This document shows positions 49,368 through 55,202 of a DNA stretch of 55,202 nt, piece by piece. Below the pieces are notes generated by a model. It did not search any database, was not told the origin of the DNA, and worked only from the letters and a program-made list of their open reading frames with translations. A program made the translations under genes and the position numbers. The stretch lies in assembly GCA_021158595.1 (NCBI GenBank), contig JAGGUF010000072.1, forward strand, positions 1 to 55,202, written 5' to 3'. Source of the DNA: a bacterium (GTDB lineage Bacteria; Patescibacteriota; Minisyncoccia; Minisyncoccales; GCA-002788555). Position 1 is the first letter of the stretch, and each line of letters opens with the position of its first letter.

Positions 49368-50891
49368 TTATCCCGTAGGTGATGAATTGGTTAGATTGAT
49401 ATATCTCCTTCTTACCTCTTCTATTGCTTTTCTTAAATCTTCCTCTGTTTCTTTATCCAAATCTTTTGTCTCTCTTATTTTTCTCAAAATATCAGGCTTC
49501 TGATTCTCTAAATAAAGAAATAGATCTCTCTCAAATCTTTTCACCTGGTCTAATTTTATCTTGTCCAAAAAGCCCCTTGTGCCAGCAAAAATAATAGCGA
49601 CCTGCTTTTCAAAAGGTAAGGGAGTACCTCTTTCTTGTTTTAAAATCTCTCTTAATCGTTTTCCTCTTTCTAATCTCTTCCTTGTTTCTTCATCCACCTC
49701 CTCCGCAAATCCCAAAAACCGCTCTAATTCCTGAAATTGAGCAATCTCCAGTTTTAGTTTTCCTGCCACCTTCTTCATTGCTTTGGTTTGAGCATTGGAA
49801 CCTACTCTGGAAACAGAAAGACCAATATTCACTTCTGGTCTTTGGCCGGATAAACGCAATTCTGTGTCCATTATAATCTGCCCATCACAAATAGAAATTA
49901 AATTGGTAGGAATATAAGCAGTAACATCCCCTGCCTGGGTTTGAAGAATAGGAAAAGCAGTCATAGAACCCCCTCCCTTCTCTTTGCTTAATTTTCCTGC
50001 TCTTTCTAAAAGTCTTGAATGTAAATAAAAAATATCTCCAGGATAAGCCTCTCTTCCGGGAGGTCTTCTTAAGATTAAAGATATCTCTCTCCAGGCATAG
50101 GCGTGTCTTCCTAACTCATCATAGACAATTAATACATCCTTGCCTTTATCCATAAAATACTCACCCATAGCACATCCAGCATAAGGAGCAAGATACCAAA
50201 GTGAGGATGGATCTGAAGCAGAGGCACAAACCACAATAGTGTAATCGGTCGCTTTGTGCTTTTTCAAGGTCTTAATAATTCTTGCCACTTCCATCCTTTT
50301 ATACCCTATTGCCACATAAATACATACAGGTCTTTTGGGTTCATTTTTTTGATTTATAATAGCATCAATGGCTAAACCTGTCCTGTCTGTGATATTGTCT
50401 CCCAAAATTAGTTCCCTTTGACCTCTACCAATAGGAATTAAGGCATCCAATACCTTTATCCCGGTATGCAAAGGAAAATTTACCGGTTCCCTCTCAATCA
50501 CTGAAGGTGCTATTCTCTCTATAGGATAAAACTCTTTGTAAGAAACATCTCCTTTGCCATCTATCGGCTTTCCCAAAGGATTAACTACTCTTCCTATAAG
50601 GACTTCTCCCACAGGCACAGAGAGGATCTTATTTGTTCTCTTTACAATATCCCCTTCTTTCAGTTTTGAGTAGTCACCAAAAACTATTGCTCCTACCTCA
50701 TCTCTTTCTAAATTAACAGCCAAACCCAAAATCTTCTCTTTAAACTCCAAGACCTCCATTGATTTTACATTTTTCAAACCAGAGATCTTTACTATCCCAT
50801 CCTTTACCTCCAAAACCTCCCCTATCTCTTCTACCTTGACCTCTGTAGCCAGTCTATCAATTTCTTTTTTTAAATACTCTGCAATTTCCAT
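49368..50891 (-). CDS. atpA: ATP synthase F1 alpha subunit with altered P-loop
   Basis: 507 residues, normal length. The usual alpha P-loop GDRQTGKT is here GDNITDRT (residues 164-171), so the phosphate-binding lysine is replaced by arginine (R170) and a glycine by aspartate. Other family marks are intact: GRVVNPLGKPIDGKG, PVGEVLIGRV, AYPGDIFYLHSRLLERA and QTQAGDVTAYIPTN-like text. The noncatalytic nucleotide site may bind poorly. Starts 24 bases after atpH ends. Confidence 0.95.
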   Translation of the reverse strand: MEIAEYLKKEIDRLATEVKVEEIGEVLEVKDGIVKISGLKNVKSMEVLEFKEKILGLAVNLERDEVGAIVFGDYSKLKEGDIVKRTNKILSVPVGEVLIGRVVNPLGKPIDGKGDVSYKEFYPIERIAPSVIEREPVNFPLHTGIKVLDALIPIGRGQRELILGDNITDRTGLAIDAIINQKNEPKRPVCIYVAIGYKRMEVARIIKTLKKHKATDYTIVVCASASDPSSLWYLAPYAGCAMGEYFMDKGKDVLIVYDELGRHAYAWREISLILRRPPGREAYPGDIFYLHSRLLERAGKLSKEKGGGSMTAFPILQTQAGDVTAYIPTNLISICDGQIIMDTELRLSGQRPEVNIGLSVSRVGSNAQTKAMKKVAGKLKLEIAQFQELERFLGFAEEVDEETRKRLERGKRLREILKQERGTPLPFEKQVAIIFAGTRGFLDKIKLDQVKRFERDLFLYLENQKPDILRKIRETKDLDKETEEDLRKAIEEVRRRYINLTNSSPTG

Positions 50892-50915
50892 AGTGGATTG
50901 TAGATTGTTGGTTGT

Positions 50916-51314
50916 TTAGTTGTAGGTTGTAAGTTCTTCTTCTACCTTTTGAAGCAAACCTCTAATTGAGGCATCTATTAAAAAATTTTCTGTCTTTATA
51001 ATAAATCCCCCAAGAATATCTTTGTTTATTTTCATCTCTGTCATTTGAGATTCTTGAAAAACATCCCTGAAGGTTGTTTTTATTTTTTCTAAAACTTCTC
51101 TATCAGGCTCTCTGGCAAAAACCAAGATTCCCTTTTTTCTTTTTAAATACCTTTGATAGGCCTTCAAAATCCGAGGCAAAAGATAAAGTTTCCTTTTTCT
51201 TCTTAAAACCTCTATCATATCTTTTATCATCCTTTCCTTTCTCCACTCTTCTTTCTCTTTTGCTGCCTTATCTAAAATTTTTATGCATTTTTCAACTTGA
51301 TCTTCCATACTCAT
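50916..51314 (-). CDS. atpH: ATP synthase F1 delta subunit, short
   Basis: 132 residues against about 175 in most bacteria. The C-terminal half fits (ILVFAREPDREVLEKIKTTF, GGFIIKTENFLIDASIRGLL). The N-terminal six-helix domain that binds alpha appears truncated. It links F1 to the b stalk. It overlaps the atpF stop by 23 bases. Confidence 0.85.
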   Translation of the reverse strand: MSMEDQVEKCIKILDKAAKEKEEWRKERMIKDMIEVLRRKRKLYLLPRILKAYQRYLKRKKGILVFAREPDREVLEKIKTTFRDVFQESQMTEMKINKDILGGFIIKTENFLIDASIRGLLQKVEEELTTYN

Positions 51315-51798
51315 TTTGAAATTTCATTAATATCTGTTCAATTAAGTTTTTATCTTTTTTCTTATCAAGTTTCTTCTTTAAAATTTCCTCTGTCAATATG
51401 ATACTTGTTTTTATTGCCTCTTTTTCTATTCTCTTCCTTATCTCTTCCTTTTTTCTCGCAGCCTCCTCCATAGCCTCTTTAATTATTCTCTCTCTCTCTT
51501 TCTCTCCTTCAGAAATAATCTTCTCTGAAAGCCCCTTCCCCTTCTCCTCTGCCGCTTTGGCTATCTGAATGGCTTTCTCTCTAGCATTGTCCAAAATTCT
51601 TTTTTCTTTCTCTCTTATCTTCTTAATTTTTTTCTCTATCTCCTCTGAATTTCTAATTCCCTGTTCAATTTTACTTCTTCTCTTCTCCAAAAGAGACAAA
51701 AATGGAGTATAAACAAATCTCTTTAAAAGATATAAAAGAATAGCAAAGTTAATAATCTGCCCTAATAAAATTTTCCAATCAATTCCAATTTTACCCAT
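51292..51798 (-). CDS. atpF: ATP synthase F0 b subunit
   Basis: 168 residues from the ATG at 51798, chosen because AAAAGGAG lies 9-10 bases upstream; a TTG at 51828 would add ten residues without an SD. One N-terminal transmembrane helix (about 8-28, LLGQIINFAILLYLLKRFVY) precedes a long charged coiled coil (RRSKIEQGIRNSEEIEKKIKK to EEAARKKEEIRKRIE). It is the stator stalk, between atpE and atpH. Confidence 0.93.
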   Translation of the reverse strand: MGKIGIDWKILLGQIINFAILLYLLKRFVYTPFLSLLEKRRSKIEQGIRNSEEIEKKIKKIREKEKRILDNAREKAIQIAKAAEEKGKGLSEKIISEGEKERERIIKEAMEEAARKKEEIRKRIEKEAIKTSIILTEEILKKKLDKKKDKNLIEQILMKFQNEYGRSS

Positions 51799-51848
51799 AT
51801 CTAATAAACTCCTTTTAATATCTAACAAACTAAAAATTTATAAATCCA

Positions 51849-52076
51849 CTAAACAAATTTAATAACAAGAGCCACTACCAAGGCATAGATTGCCACAGCC
51901 TCAGCAAAGGCAATTGCCAATATCATTCCCGTCTGAATCTTGCTTGAGGCTTCAGGGTTTCTACCCATTGCCTTTAGTCCCTCTTTTCCAATAAGACCAA
52001 TAGCAAGAGCCGGTATCATTGTGCCTATGGCAATGGTTAAAGCAGTAGCTATGTTTTTGACAACTTCAGCATCCAT
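51849..52076 (-). CDS. atpE: ATP synthase F0 c subunit
   Basis: 75 residues, a two-helix hairpin. The polar loop is GLKAMGRNPEASSKI and the ion-binding carboxylate is the glutamate in AFAEAVAIYALV (near residue 58). The residue after it is alanine and helix 1 lacks glutamine, so the Na+-coordination set is absent and proton coupling is likely. It is 3 bases after atpB. Confidence 0.95.
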   Translation of the reverse strand: MDAEVVKNIATALTIAIGTMIPALAIGLIGKEGLKAMGRNPEASSKIQTGMILAIAFAEAVAIYALVVALVIKFV

Positions 52077-52079
52077 ATT

Positions 52080-52832
52080 TTATTTTTCACCCAAATCTTG
52101 AGACCTTGAATTTGCGACCTTTTGTTGTTGAGAATGCTCTGTGGCGCTAGTATAAAAAATGACTACCAGAGAAGAAAAGATAAGAGCCTGTATAAACCCC
52201 ACAATAATTTCTAATGCCAAAAATGGTAGAGGAACAAAATAGGCAATCAAAAAGGAACTAATTATCAAAAGCACCTCTCCGGCAAATATATTCCCAAACA
52301 ACCGAAAGGCAAGAGAAAAACACTTGGTAATCTCACTTATCCCTTCTAAAATGCCTACAAAAAAGAGAATAGGATTCTTGAAATTTAAAAATCTTTTAGA
52401 ATAGGTAAAAAAGCCTAATCGTTTAAGAGAAAGGATATTTATAAAAATAATAGAGAAAAGAGCCAAGCCAAGAGTAAGATTTAAATCAGAGGTTGGAGCC
52501 CGCAAAAAATGAAAAACTCCCAATCCTGGAAGCAATTCTACATAGTTACAAAAAAGAATAAGAATAAAAAGAGTAGCGGCTATAGGAAAAATCTCTTTGG
52601 TCTTTTTTCTATCACGGGTAATAGAATCAATGAAATTAAAAATAGACTCCAAAATCCATTCAGCAAAATTTTGGAGTCTGGAAGGAATAAACTTCCTATT
52701 TTTAAAAACAAAATAGAAAACAGCAAAAATAAGAATCTCAATAATGAGACTCAAAAGAAAGGTGTTTGTTATATCAAAACCAAAGAGCCCAAATAGTTTC
52801 TCTCCAGAAATAGTAATATCAGGCATCCCCAT
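52080..52832 (-). CDS. atpB: ATP synthase F0 a subunit
   Basis: 250 residues with about five to six transmembrane helices. The essential arginine is in FRLFGNIFAGEVLLIIS (near 188-204), and the C-terminal helix has FIQALIFSSLVVIF. It forms the proton half-channels next to the c ring. First gene of the operon, about 75 bases after the predicted start site. Confidence 0.94.
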   Translation of the reverse strand: MGMPDITISGEKLFGLFGFDITNTFLLSLIIEILIFAVFYFVFKNRKFIPSRLQNFAEWILESIFNFIDSITRDRKKTKEIFPIAATLFILILFCNYVELLPGLGVFHFLRAPTSDLNLTLGLALFSIIFINILSLKRLGFFTYSKRFLNFKNPILFFVGILEGISEITKCFSLAFRLFGNIFAGEVLLIISSFLIAYFVPLPFLALEIIVGFIQALIFSSLVVIFYTSATEHSQQQKVANSRSQDLGEK

Positions 52833-52911
52833 ATAATAGATATAAAGAAGTTTTTGTTCTTATTTTAGAGATTAAAAATCTCAATACCTTGTATTATTCT
52901 TTCTGCTAAAA

Positions 52912-52941
52912 ATTATATACCTTTTTACCTATCTCTGTCAA
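52912..52941 (-). promoter_or_regulatory. Predicted promoter of the ATP synthase operon
   Basis: Minus strand -35 TTGACA (52936-52941), 18-base spacer, -10 TATAAT (52912-52917). A small hairpin GAGATT/AATCTC follows in the leader. Confidence 0.7.
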
Positions 52942-52943
52942 GA

Positions 52944-53055
52944 TCCCTCCCTCACCTCTCTCCTCCCCCTTCCCAGAGGGAGGAGGATTGGGGAGGATCT
53001 CCTCAGTTATCCTCCCCCTCCCTTTGGGAGGGGGAGGACTAAGGAGGGGTGGGAG
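52944..53055. repeat. Palindromic G-rich repeat, double copy 11
   Basis: CTCCTCCCCCTTCCC / GGGAGGAGGA and ATCCTCCCCCTCCC / GGGAGGGGGAGGA units, ending AAGGAGGGGTGGG. It separates the divergent atp promoter and the 53.1-kb promoter. Confidence 0.8.
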
Positions 53056-53137
53056 AATATCAGATCTTACCAAACTCTTTATTTAGCCAATGGATGATCT
53101 TTAACTGTACCCTATGTACCCGACGAGTTCTACCCCC

Positions 53138-53166
53138 TTGACAAGATTTTGGTGATATGCTATAAT
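53138..53166 (+). promoter_or_regulatory. Consensus promoter of the hairpin-rich region
   Basis: Plus strand -35 TTGACA (53138-53143), exactly 17 bases, -10 TATAAT (53161-53166). Match to the sigma-70 consensus is perfect at both hexamers. Confidence 0.8.
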
Positions 53167-53284
53167 GTAGACGGAAAAATAAAGGAGGCTTTGAAAATTA
53201 AAGCGTATGGGCCAGATTGACCTCGCTCCTTAAGATTTAAGAGCAGGGTCGGTCAGCCCTCGCTATTATTAGTAATGAGTGCCT

Positions 53285-53332
53285 CCCAGCCCCACCTTTT
53301 GGCTGAAGATTTTAGCCAAAAGTGGGGCTGGG
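53285..53332. repeat. Hairpin repeat, CCCAGCCCCAC/GTGGGGCTGGG type, copy 3
   Basis: CCCAGCCCCACCTTTTGGCT against AGCCAAAAGTGGGGCTGGG, loop GAAGATTTT. Related to 38419-38453. It is nested in a further stem GCTATTA.../...TAATAGC (53262-53359). Confidence 0.75.
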
Positions 53333-53351
53333 TGCACTCCTTACTAAAGGA

Positions 53352-53459
53352 GTAATAGCACTTTTACAAAGGCACTCAAAGGGGAAGGAGAGAATAATTC
53401 TCTGTGGCCAAGGATTGCTTATCAATATACAAAATGGTAAGTAATCCTCGGCCACAGAG
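53352..53459 (+). promoter_or_regulatory. Unit 1: conserved block plus long hairpin
   Basis: AGCACTTTTACAAAGGCACT, then CAAAGGGGAAGGAGAG, then hairpin 53400-53459 with lower stem CTCTGTGGCCAAGGATT/AATCCTCGGCCACAGAG and apical TTATCA/TGGTAA. A near-identical upstream block and apical motif recur in unit 2. Confidence 0.6.
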
Positions 53460-53534
53460 ATTTGCAATTTCAGTGATTCAATGACGAAAAAAAATGGGCC
53501 AATAAAAATAAAAGTTAGGAGGTGAAAAGAAAAA

Positions 53535-53894
53535 ATGGAGGAAGAAATGAAAGAGGAAAAAAAGGAAAGGCCATCGCATCCTCCAAGGGAAGAATTCCTT
53601 GCTGTGAAGACAGCGAGGGAACTGATAAAGAAGAGAAGTGAAGAGATACAGAAAATACGAGAGAGACAATCGAAAGCAACCAAGTTTTTGGTCGCCCTCG
53701 ATGATATTCGTCAAGAACTACAAGTAAACTTCATTAAATTTACGTTCCAAGACGGAACAATGATTATCAGGGATGTAGACGAAAAGCGGTTCTACATACA
53801 AAAGGGGAACGAAAGAAAAGAGATTGACGTTCAGAAGGACTATGACCTCGTGCTCCATCTAGCGAAGCAGAAAGTATTACAGGTTGAAGGATAG
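53535..53894 (+). CDS. Unknown protein of unit 1
   Basis: 119 residues: a charged N-terminal helix (EEEMKEEKKERPSHPPREE), a coiled segment (ELIKKRSEEIQKIRERQSKA) and a small beta-rich end (NFIKFTFQDGTMIIRDVDEK, then RFYIQKGNERKEIDVQ). I recognise no family. AGGAGGTGA, a strong SD, lies 12 bases before the ATG. The same frame continues upstream through one TGA to an ATG at 53481. Base use is richer in G+C than most genes here, suggesting transfer. Confidence 0.65.
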   Translation: MEEEMKEEKKERPSHPPREEFLAVKTARELIKKRSEEIQKIRERQSKATKFLVALDDIRQELQVNFIKFTFQDGTMIIRDVDEKRFYIQKGNERKEIDVQKDYDLVLHLAKQKVLQVEG

Positions 53895-53928
53895 AAATAA
53901 AACACCTTTTATTTTTTCTCCTTCCTTC

Positions 53929-53992
53929 CTTTTTTCAGTCCATAAATTGAGTTTGTGGATTGAAAAAAGCCCTCAACCTTAAGGGTTGAGGG
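53929..53992. repeat. Two hairpins after the unit 1 gene
   Basis: CTTTTTTCAGTCCATAAA / TTTGTGGATTGAAAAAAG (18 bp with G-U pairs, loop TTGAG) followed by CCCTCAACC-TTAA-GGTTGAGGG. No following T-run, so not a clear terminator. A similar CCTTTTTCTA/TAGAAAAAGG hairpin follows the unit 2 gene at 54993-55032. Confidence 0.65.
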
Positions 53993-53993
53993 G

Positions 53994-54092
53994 AAAAGCA
54001 CCTTAAAAAGGCACTCAAAGAGGAAGGAGAAGGAGAATTCACATCACCCGAATTGTTTATCAATTTTTGGTAGATAGTTCGGGTGATGTGAA
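53994..54092 (+). promoter_or_regulatory. Unit 2: conserved block plus long hairpin
   Basis: AGCACCTTAAAAAGGCACTC then AAAGAGGAAGGAGAAGG, then hairpin 54038-54092 with perfect 15-bp stem TTCACATCACCCGAA/TTCGGGTGATGTGAA and apical TATCA/TGGTA. The stem ends 2 bases before the ATG of the next gene, burying any ribosome-binding sequence (GGGTGATG). Confidence 0.6.
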
Positions 54093-54094
54093 AA

Positions 54095-54970
54095 ATGAAT
54101 ATAATAAAGAAAAAAAAGGTGGTGAAGGTACAGCTGAAGGGACAGGGCACGGGCTATAGTGCCCTGGACAAGGAATTCATAAGGTTCATAGAGGAAAGAG
54201 GCATCACTCCGCTCCGCAGAGAATCAGGCCTCATTCGCCATACCTCCTGGCAGTACGAGACATACGTGTTCGGAAAAAGGTACTTCCAGAAATTCGAGGA
54301 AGACCTCAGGAAGGTGCTGGATGAGCGAGAAAAAGAGCTGAATATTAGAAGAGAAGTAGATTTTTATATAGAACAACTTTTCAGTTATGTAATCAGGTAT
54401 GCAAGAAGAGAAGGGATAGGCAATGAAGAAGAAATTGAGAAAGAAATCAAGGAATGGGGACTTAGTCCCCTTACGATAAAAATCATCAAATTACTCAGTG
54501 AATATCCAGAGGAAGCGGCGGATGATATAGTGGCAAAGATAGTGAAGCGAGCGATAGCAGAGGGAAAATACAAAAAAAATGAGGACTGGGAGGTCGCCCT
54601 ATGCGGGCGACGATGGAGTTTCGTAGAAGATGAACATTGGATTTACAAGGTAATTAAAGAGGATTGCCGGAAGGAAATTCTTCCAAAGTACCAAGAATTC
54701 AGAAGGTATCTTGGAGATTTCTATTTTGGCAGCGAACTTTCCTCCGCCTCCATCGATGAGCAGAAAGAAGCGTTGAAAAGATGGGGAGAAGCAGCCAAAA
54801 AGCTTAGAGAAGTGCTCGGAAAGTCCGTGGGCATTTACCCAGATTGCATTTATCTGGGTAAATGTAGTGAGGAAAATCTAAAAAAAGCCAGAGAGGCGGT
54901 GAAAGTCTTTGGGATGTCAGTAATACCAATGCCCCAGTACAAAGACCAGTTTATCGTAGTAATCCAGTAA
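54095..54970 (+). CDS. Unknown protein of unit 2
   Basis: 291 residues, soluble, mostly helical and charged. The N-terminus is basic (NIIKKKKVVKVQLKG). Distinctive stretches are FIRFIEERGITPLRRESGLI, WQYETYVFGKRYFQKFEEDL, WEVALCGRRWSFVEDEHWIY and a final strand pair SVIPMPQYKDQFIVVI. No known domain is recognised; no transmembrane helix. The coding sequence itself holds several perfect hairpins, for example CATTTACCCAGAT/ATCTGGGTAAATG at 54832-54864. Codon and base use differ from neighbours. Confidence 0.65.
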   Translation: MNIIKKKKVVKVQLKGQGTGYSALDKEFIRFIEERGITPLRRESGLIRHTSWQYETYVFGKRYFQKFEEDLRKVLDEREKELNIRREVDFYIEQLFSYVIRYARREGIGNEEEIEKEIKEWGLSPLTIKIIKLLSEYPEEAADDIVAKIVKRAIAEGKYKKNEDWEVALCGRRWSFVEDEHWIYKVIKEDCRKEILPKYQEFRRYLGDFYFGSELSSASIDEQKEALKRWGEAAKKLREVLGKSVGIYPDCIYLGKCSEENLKKAREAVKVFGMSVIPMPQYKDQFIVVIQ

Positions 54971-54992
54971 TCCCTTCTCCTTCCCTTTTTTC

Positions 54993-55032
54993 CCTTTTTC
55001 TAGCGGACAAAAATTTGTCAATTAGAAAAAGG
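54993..55032. repeat. Hairpin after the unit 2 gene
   Basis: CCTTTTTCTA / TAGAAAAAGG with an inner GACAAA/TTTGTC. It is followed by AGCACTTTAAAAAATTCAAA, a shortened form of the conserved block. Confidence 0.6.
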
Positions 55033-55060
55033 AAAATAGCACTTTAAAAAATTCAAAATT

Positions 55061-55150
55061 CCTCCTGCTGATTAAGATTCTAAGAATCGCGAATTTACAC
55101 AAATATAAACACGAATTTTCGCGAATTTTAGAGTTTTAATCAGCAGGAGG
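55061..55150 (+). promoter_or_regulatory. Unit 3: long hairpin
   Basis: Perfect 15-bp stem CCTCCTGCTGATTAA/TTAATCAGCAGGAGG with inner TCGCGAA/TTCGCGA. The right arm carries AGGAGG and ends exactly at an ATG. The apical motif of units 1 and 2 is not present. Confidence 0.6.
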
Positions 55151-55202
55151 ATGAAACTTCTGCTGAGGAGGAGAAAGATGAGAGAAGGAGAAGGAAGAAA
55201 AA
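55151..55202 (+). CDS. Start of a unit 3 gene, cut by the window end
   Basis: Seventeen codons (MKLLLRRRKMREGEGRK) continue past the window end. An alternative start is the ATG at 55178, which has GAGGAGGAG 4 bases upstream. Too short to identify; the basic start resembles that of unit 2. Confidence 0.35.
   Translation, partial: MKLLLRRRKMREGEGRK

Larger units (their letters stand above)
53173..53480 (+). ncRNA. Structured leader RNA with large nested hairpins, unknown
   Basis: From the predicted start site the sequence folds into GACCTCGCTCCTTAA/TTAAGAGCAGGGTC (53219-53250), a long compound hairpin at 53262-53359 and the hairpin at 53400-53459. AAAGGAGG at 53180-53187 has no well-spaced start codon. 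No reading frame of note. The purpose is unknown; it could be a long untranslated leader or an independent RNA. Confidence 0.5.

Noticed and set aside
51292..51828. AtpF start at TTG 51828
   Set aside because: No SD; ATG at 51798 has AAAAGGAG at suitable spacing.
53188..53220. Leader peptide TTG-started MKIKAYGPD after AAAGGAGG
   Set aside because: Spacing between SD and TTG is only about 2 bases; the ATG alternative is 18 bases away. Neither is convincing.
1..55202. CRISPR array, complete insertion sequence or prophage
   Set aside because: No regularly spaced direct repeats with spacers, no transposase, integrase, capsid or terminase gene is seen.

Overview
The window is an A+T-rich bacterial chromosome segment, densely packed with short-spaced genes. 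Its gene content points to a member of the Candidate Phyla Radiation (Patescibacteria), probably the Parcubacteria side, though lineage is inferred from content only. Pointers are trimmed core proteins (an epsilon subunit without its C-terminal domain, a short delta subunit, a release factor 2 without domain 1, a short MetG), the baseplate-J-like membrane protein, a DUF5667-like secreted protein, a stand-alone EF-Tu-domain-2-like protein, an endonuclease Q homologue and an archaeal-type NMN adenylyltransferase fused to NAD synthetase. UGA is a stop codon: an RF2-type factor is encoded and the main genes contain no in-frame TGA.

Layout. 0.2-4.2 kb (minus): recO, two membrane-anchored proteins and rodA. 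4.5-11.1 kb (plus): a BadF-type ATPase/kinase, tRNA-Arg(CCG), secG, a peptide-type substrate-binding protein, tRNA-Leu(CAG), RNase J, a MITE-like element, then rpsF-ssb-rpsR. 11.1-36.6 kb (minus): a long run with ftsEX, RF2, tRNA-Thr(CGT), a beta-CASP nuclease, RNase P RNA, envelope and surface proteins (baseplate-J-like, FtsA-like fragment, beta-propeller, L,D-transpeptidase, SpoIIM, DUF5667), Nudix, MscS, DUF763, CorA, UvrD helicase, MetG, EndoQ, a HEPN/MNT pair with a frameshifted HEPN, a TIM-barrel protein, an amino-acid permease, MgtC and a LOG-like protein. 36.9-38.2 kb (plus): rpsT and holA. 38.5-52.8 kb (minus): the whole F-type ATP synthase operon (atpB-E-F-H-A-G-D-C), a 2-hydroxyacyl-CoA-dehydratase-type activase, the NAD fusion enzyme, a small membrane protein, murB, a tiny lysine-rich protein, hpf, secA and acylphosphatase.

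The window is seeded with palindromic intergenic repeats. The main family (CCTCCCCCTCCC / GGGAGGGGGAGG arms) is found at eleven loci, including three gaps inside the ATP synthase operon. A roughly 308-bp element with 28-bp terminal inverted repeats lies just before rpsF, and related ends occur at two other loci. A second hairpin repeat (CCCAGCCCCACTTTTG arms) occurs at three places.

The least explained parts are (i) 53.1-55.2 kb, where a perfect-consensus promoter opens a hairpin-saturated region with three ORF units of unknown function, each preceded by a long hairpin; two of these hairpins share an upstream block and apical motif but have different lower stems; (ii) 43.15-43.37 kb, where a short promoter-to-terminator RNA is complementary in two blocks to the hairpin leader of murB; and (iii) 41.9-42.2 kb, a complete transcription unit for a 26-residue basic peptide. 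Functions are assigned by motif recognition only; no database search was run.
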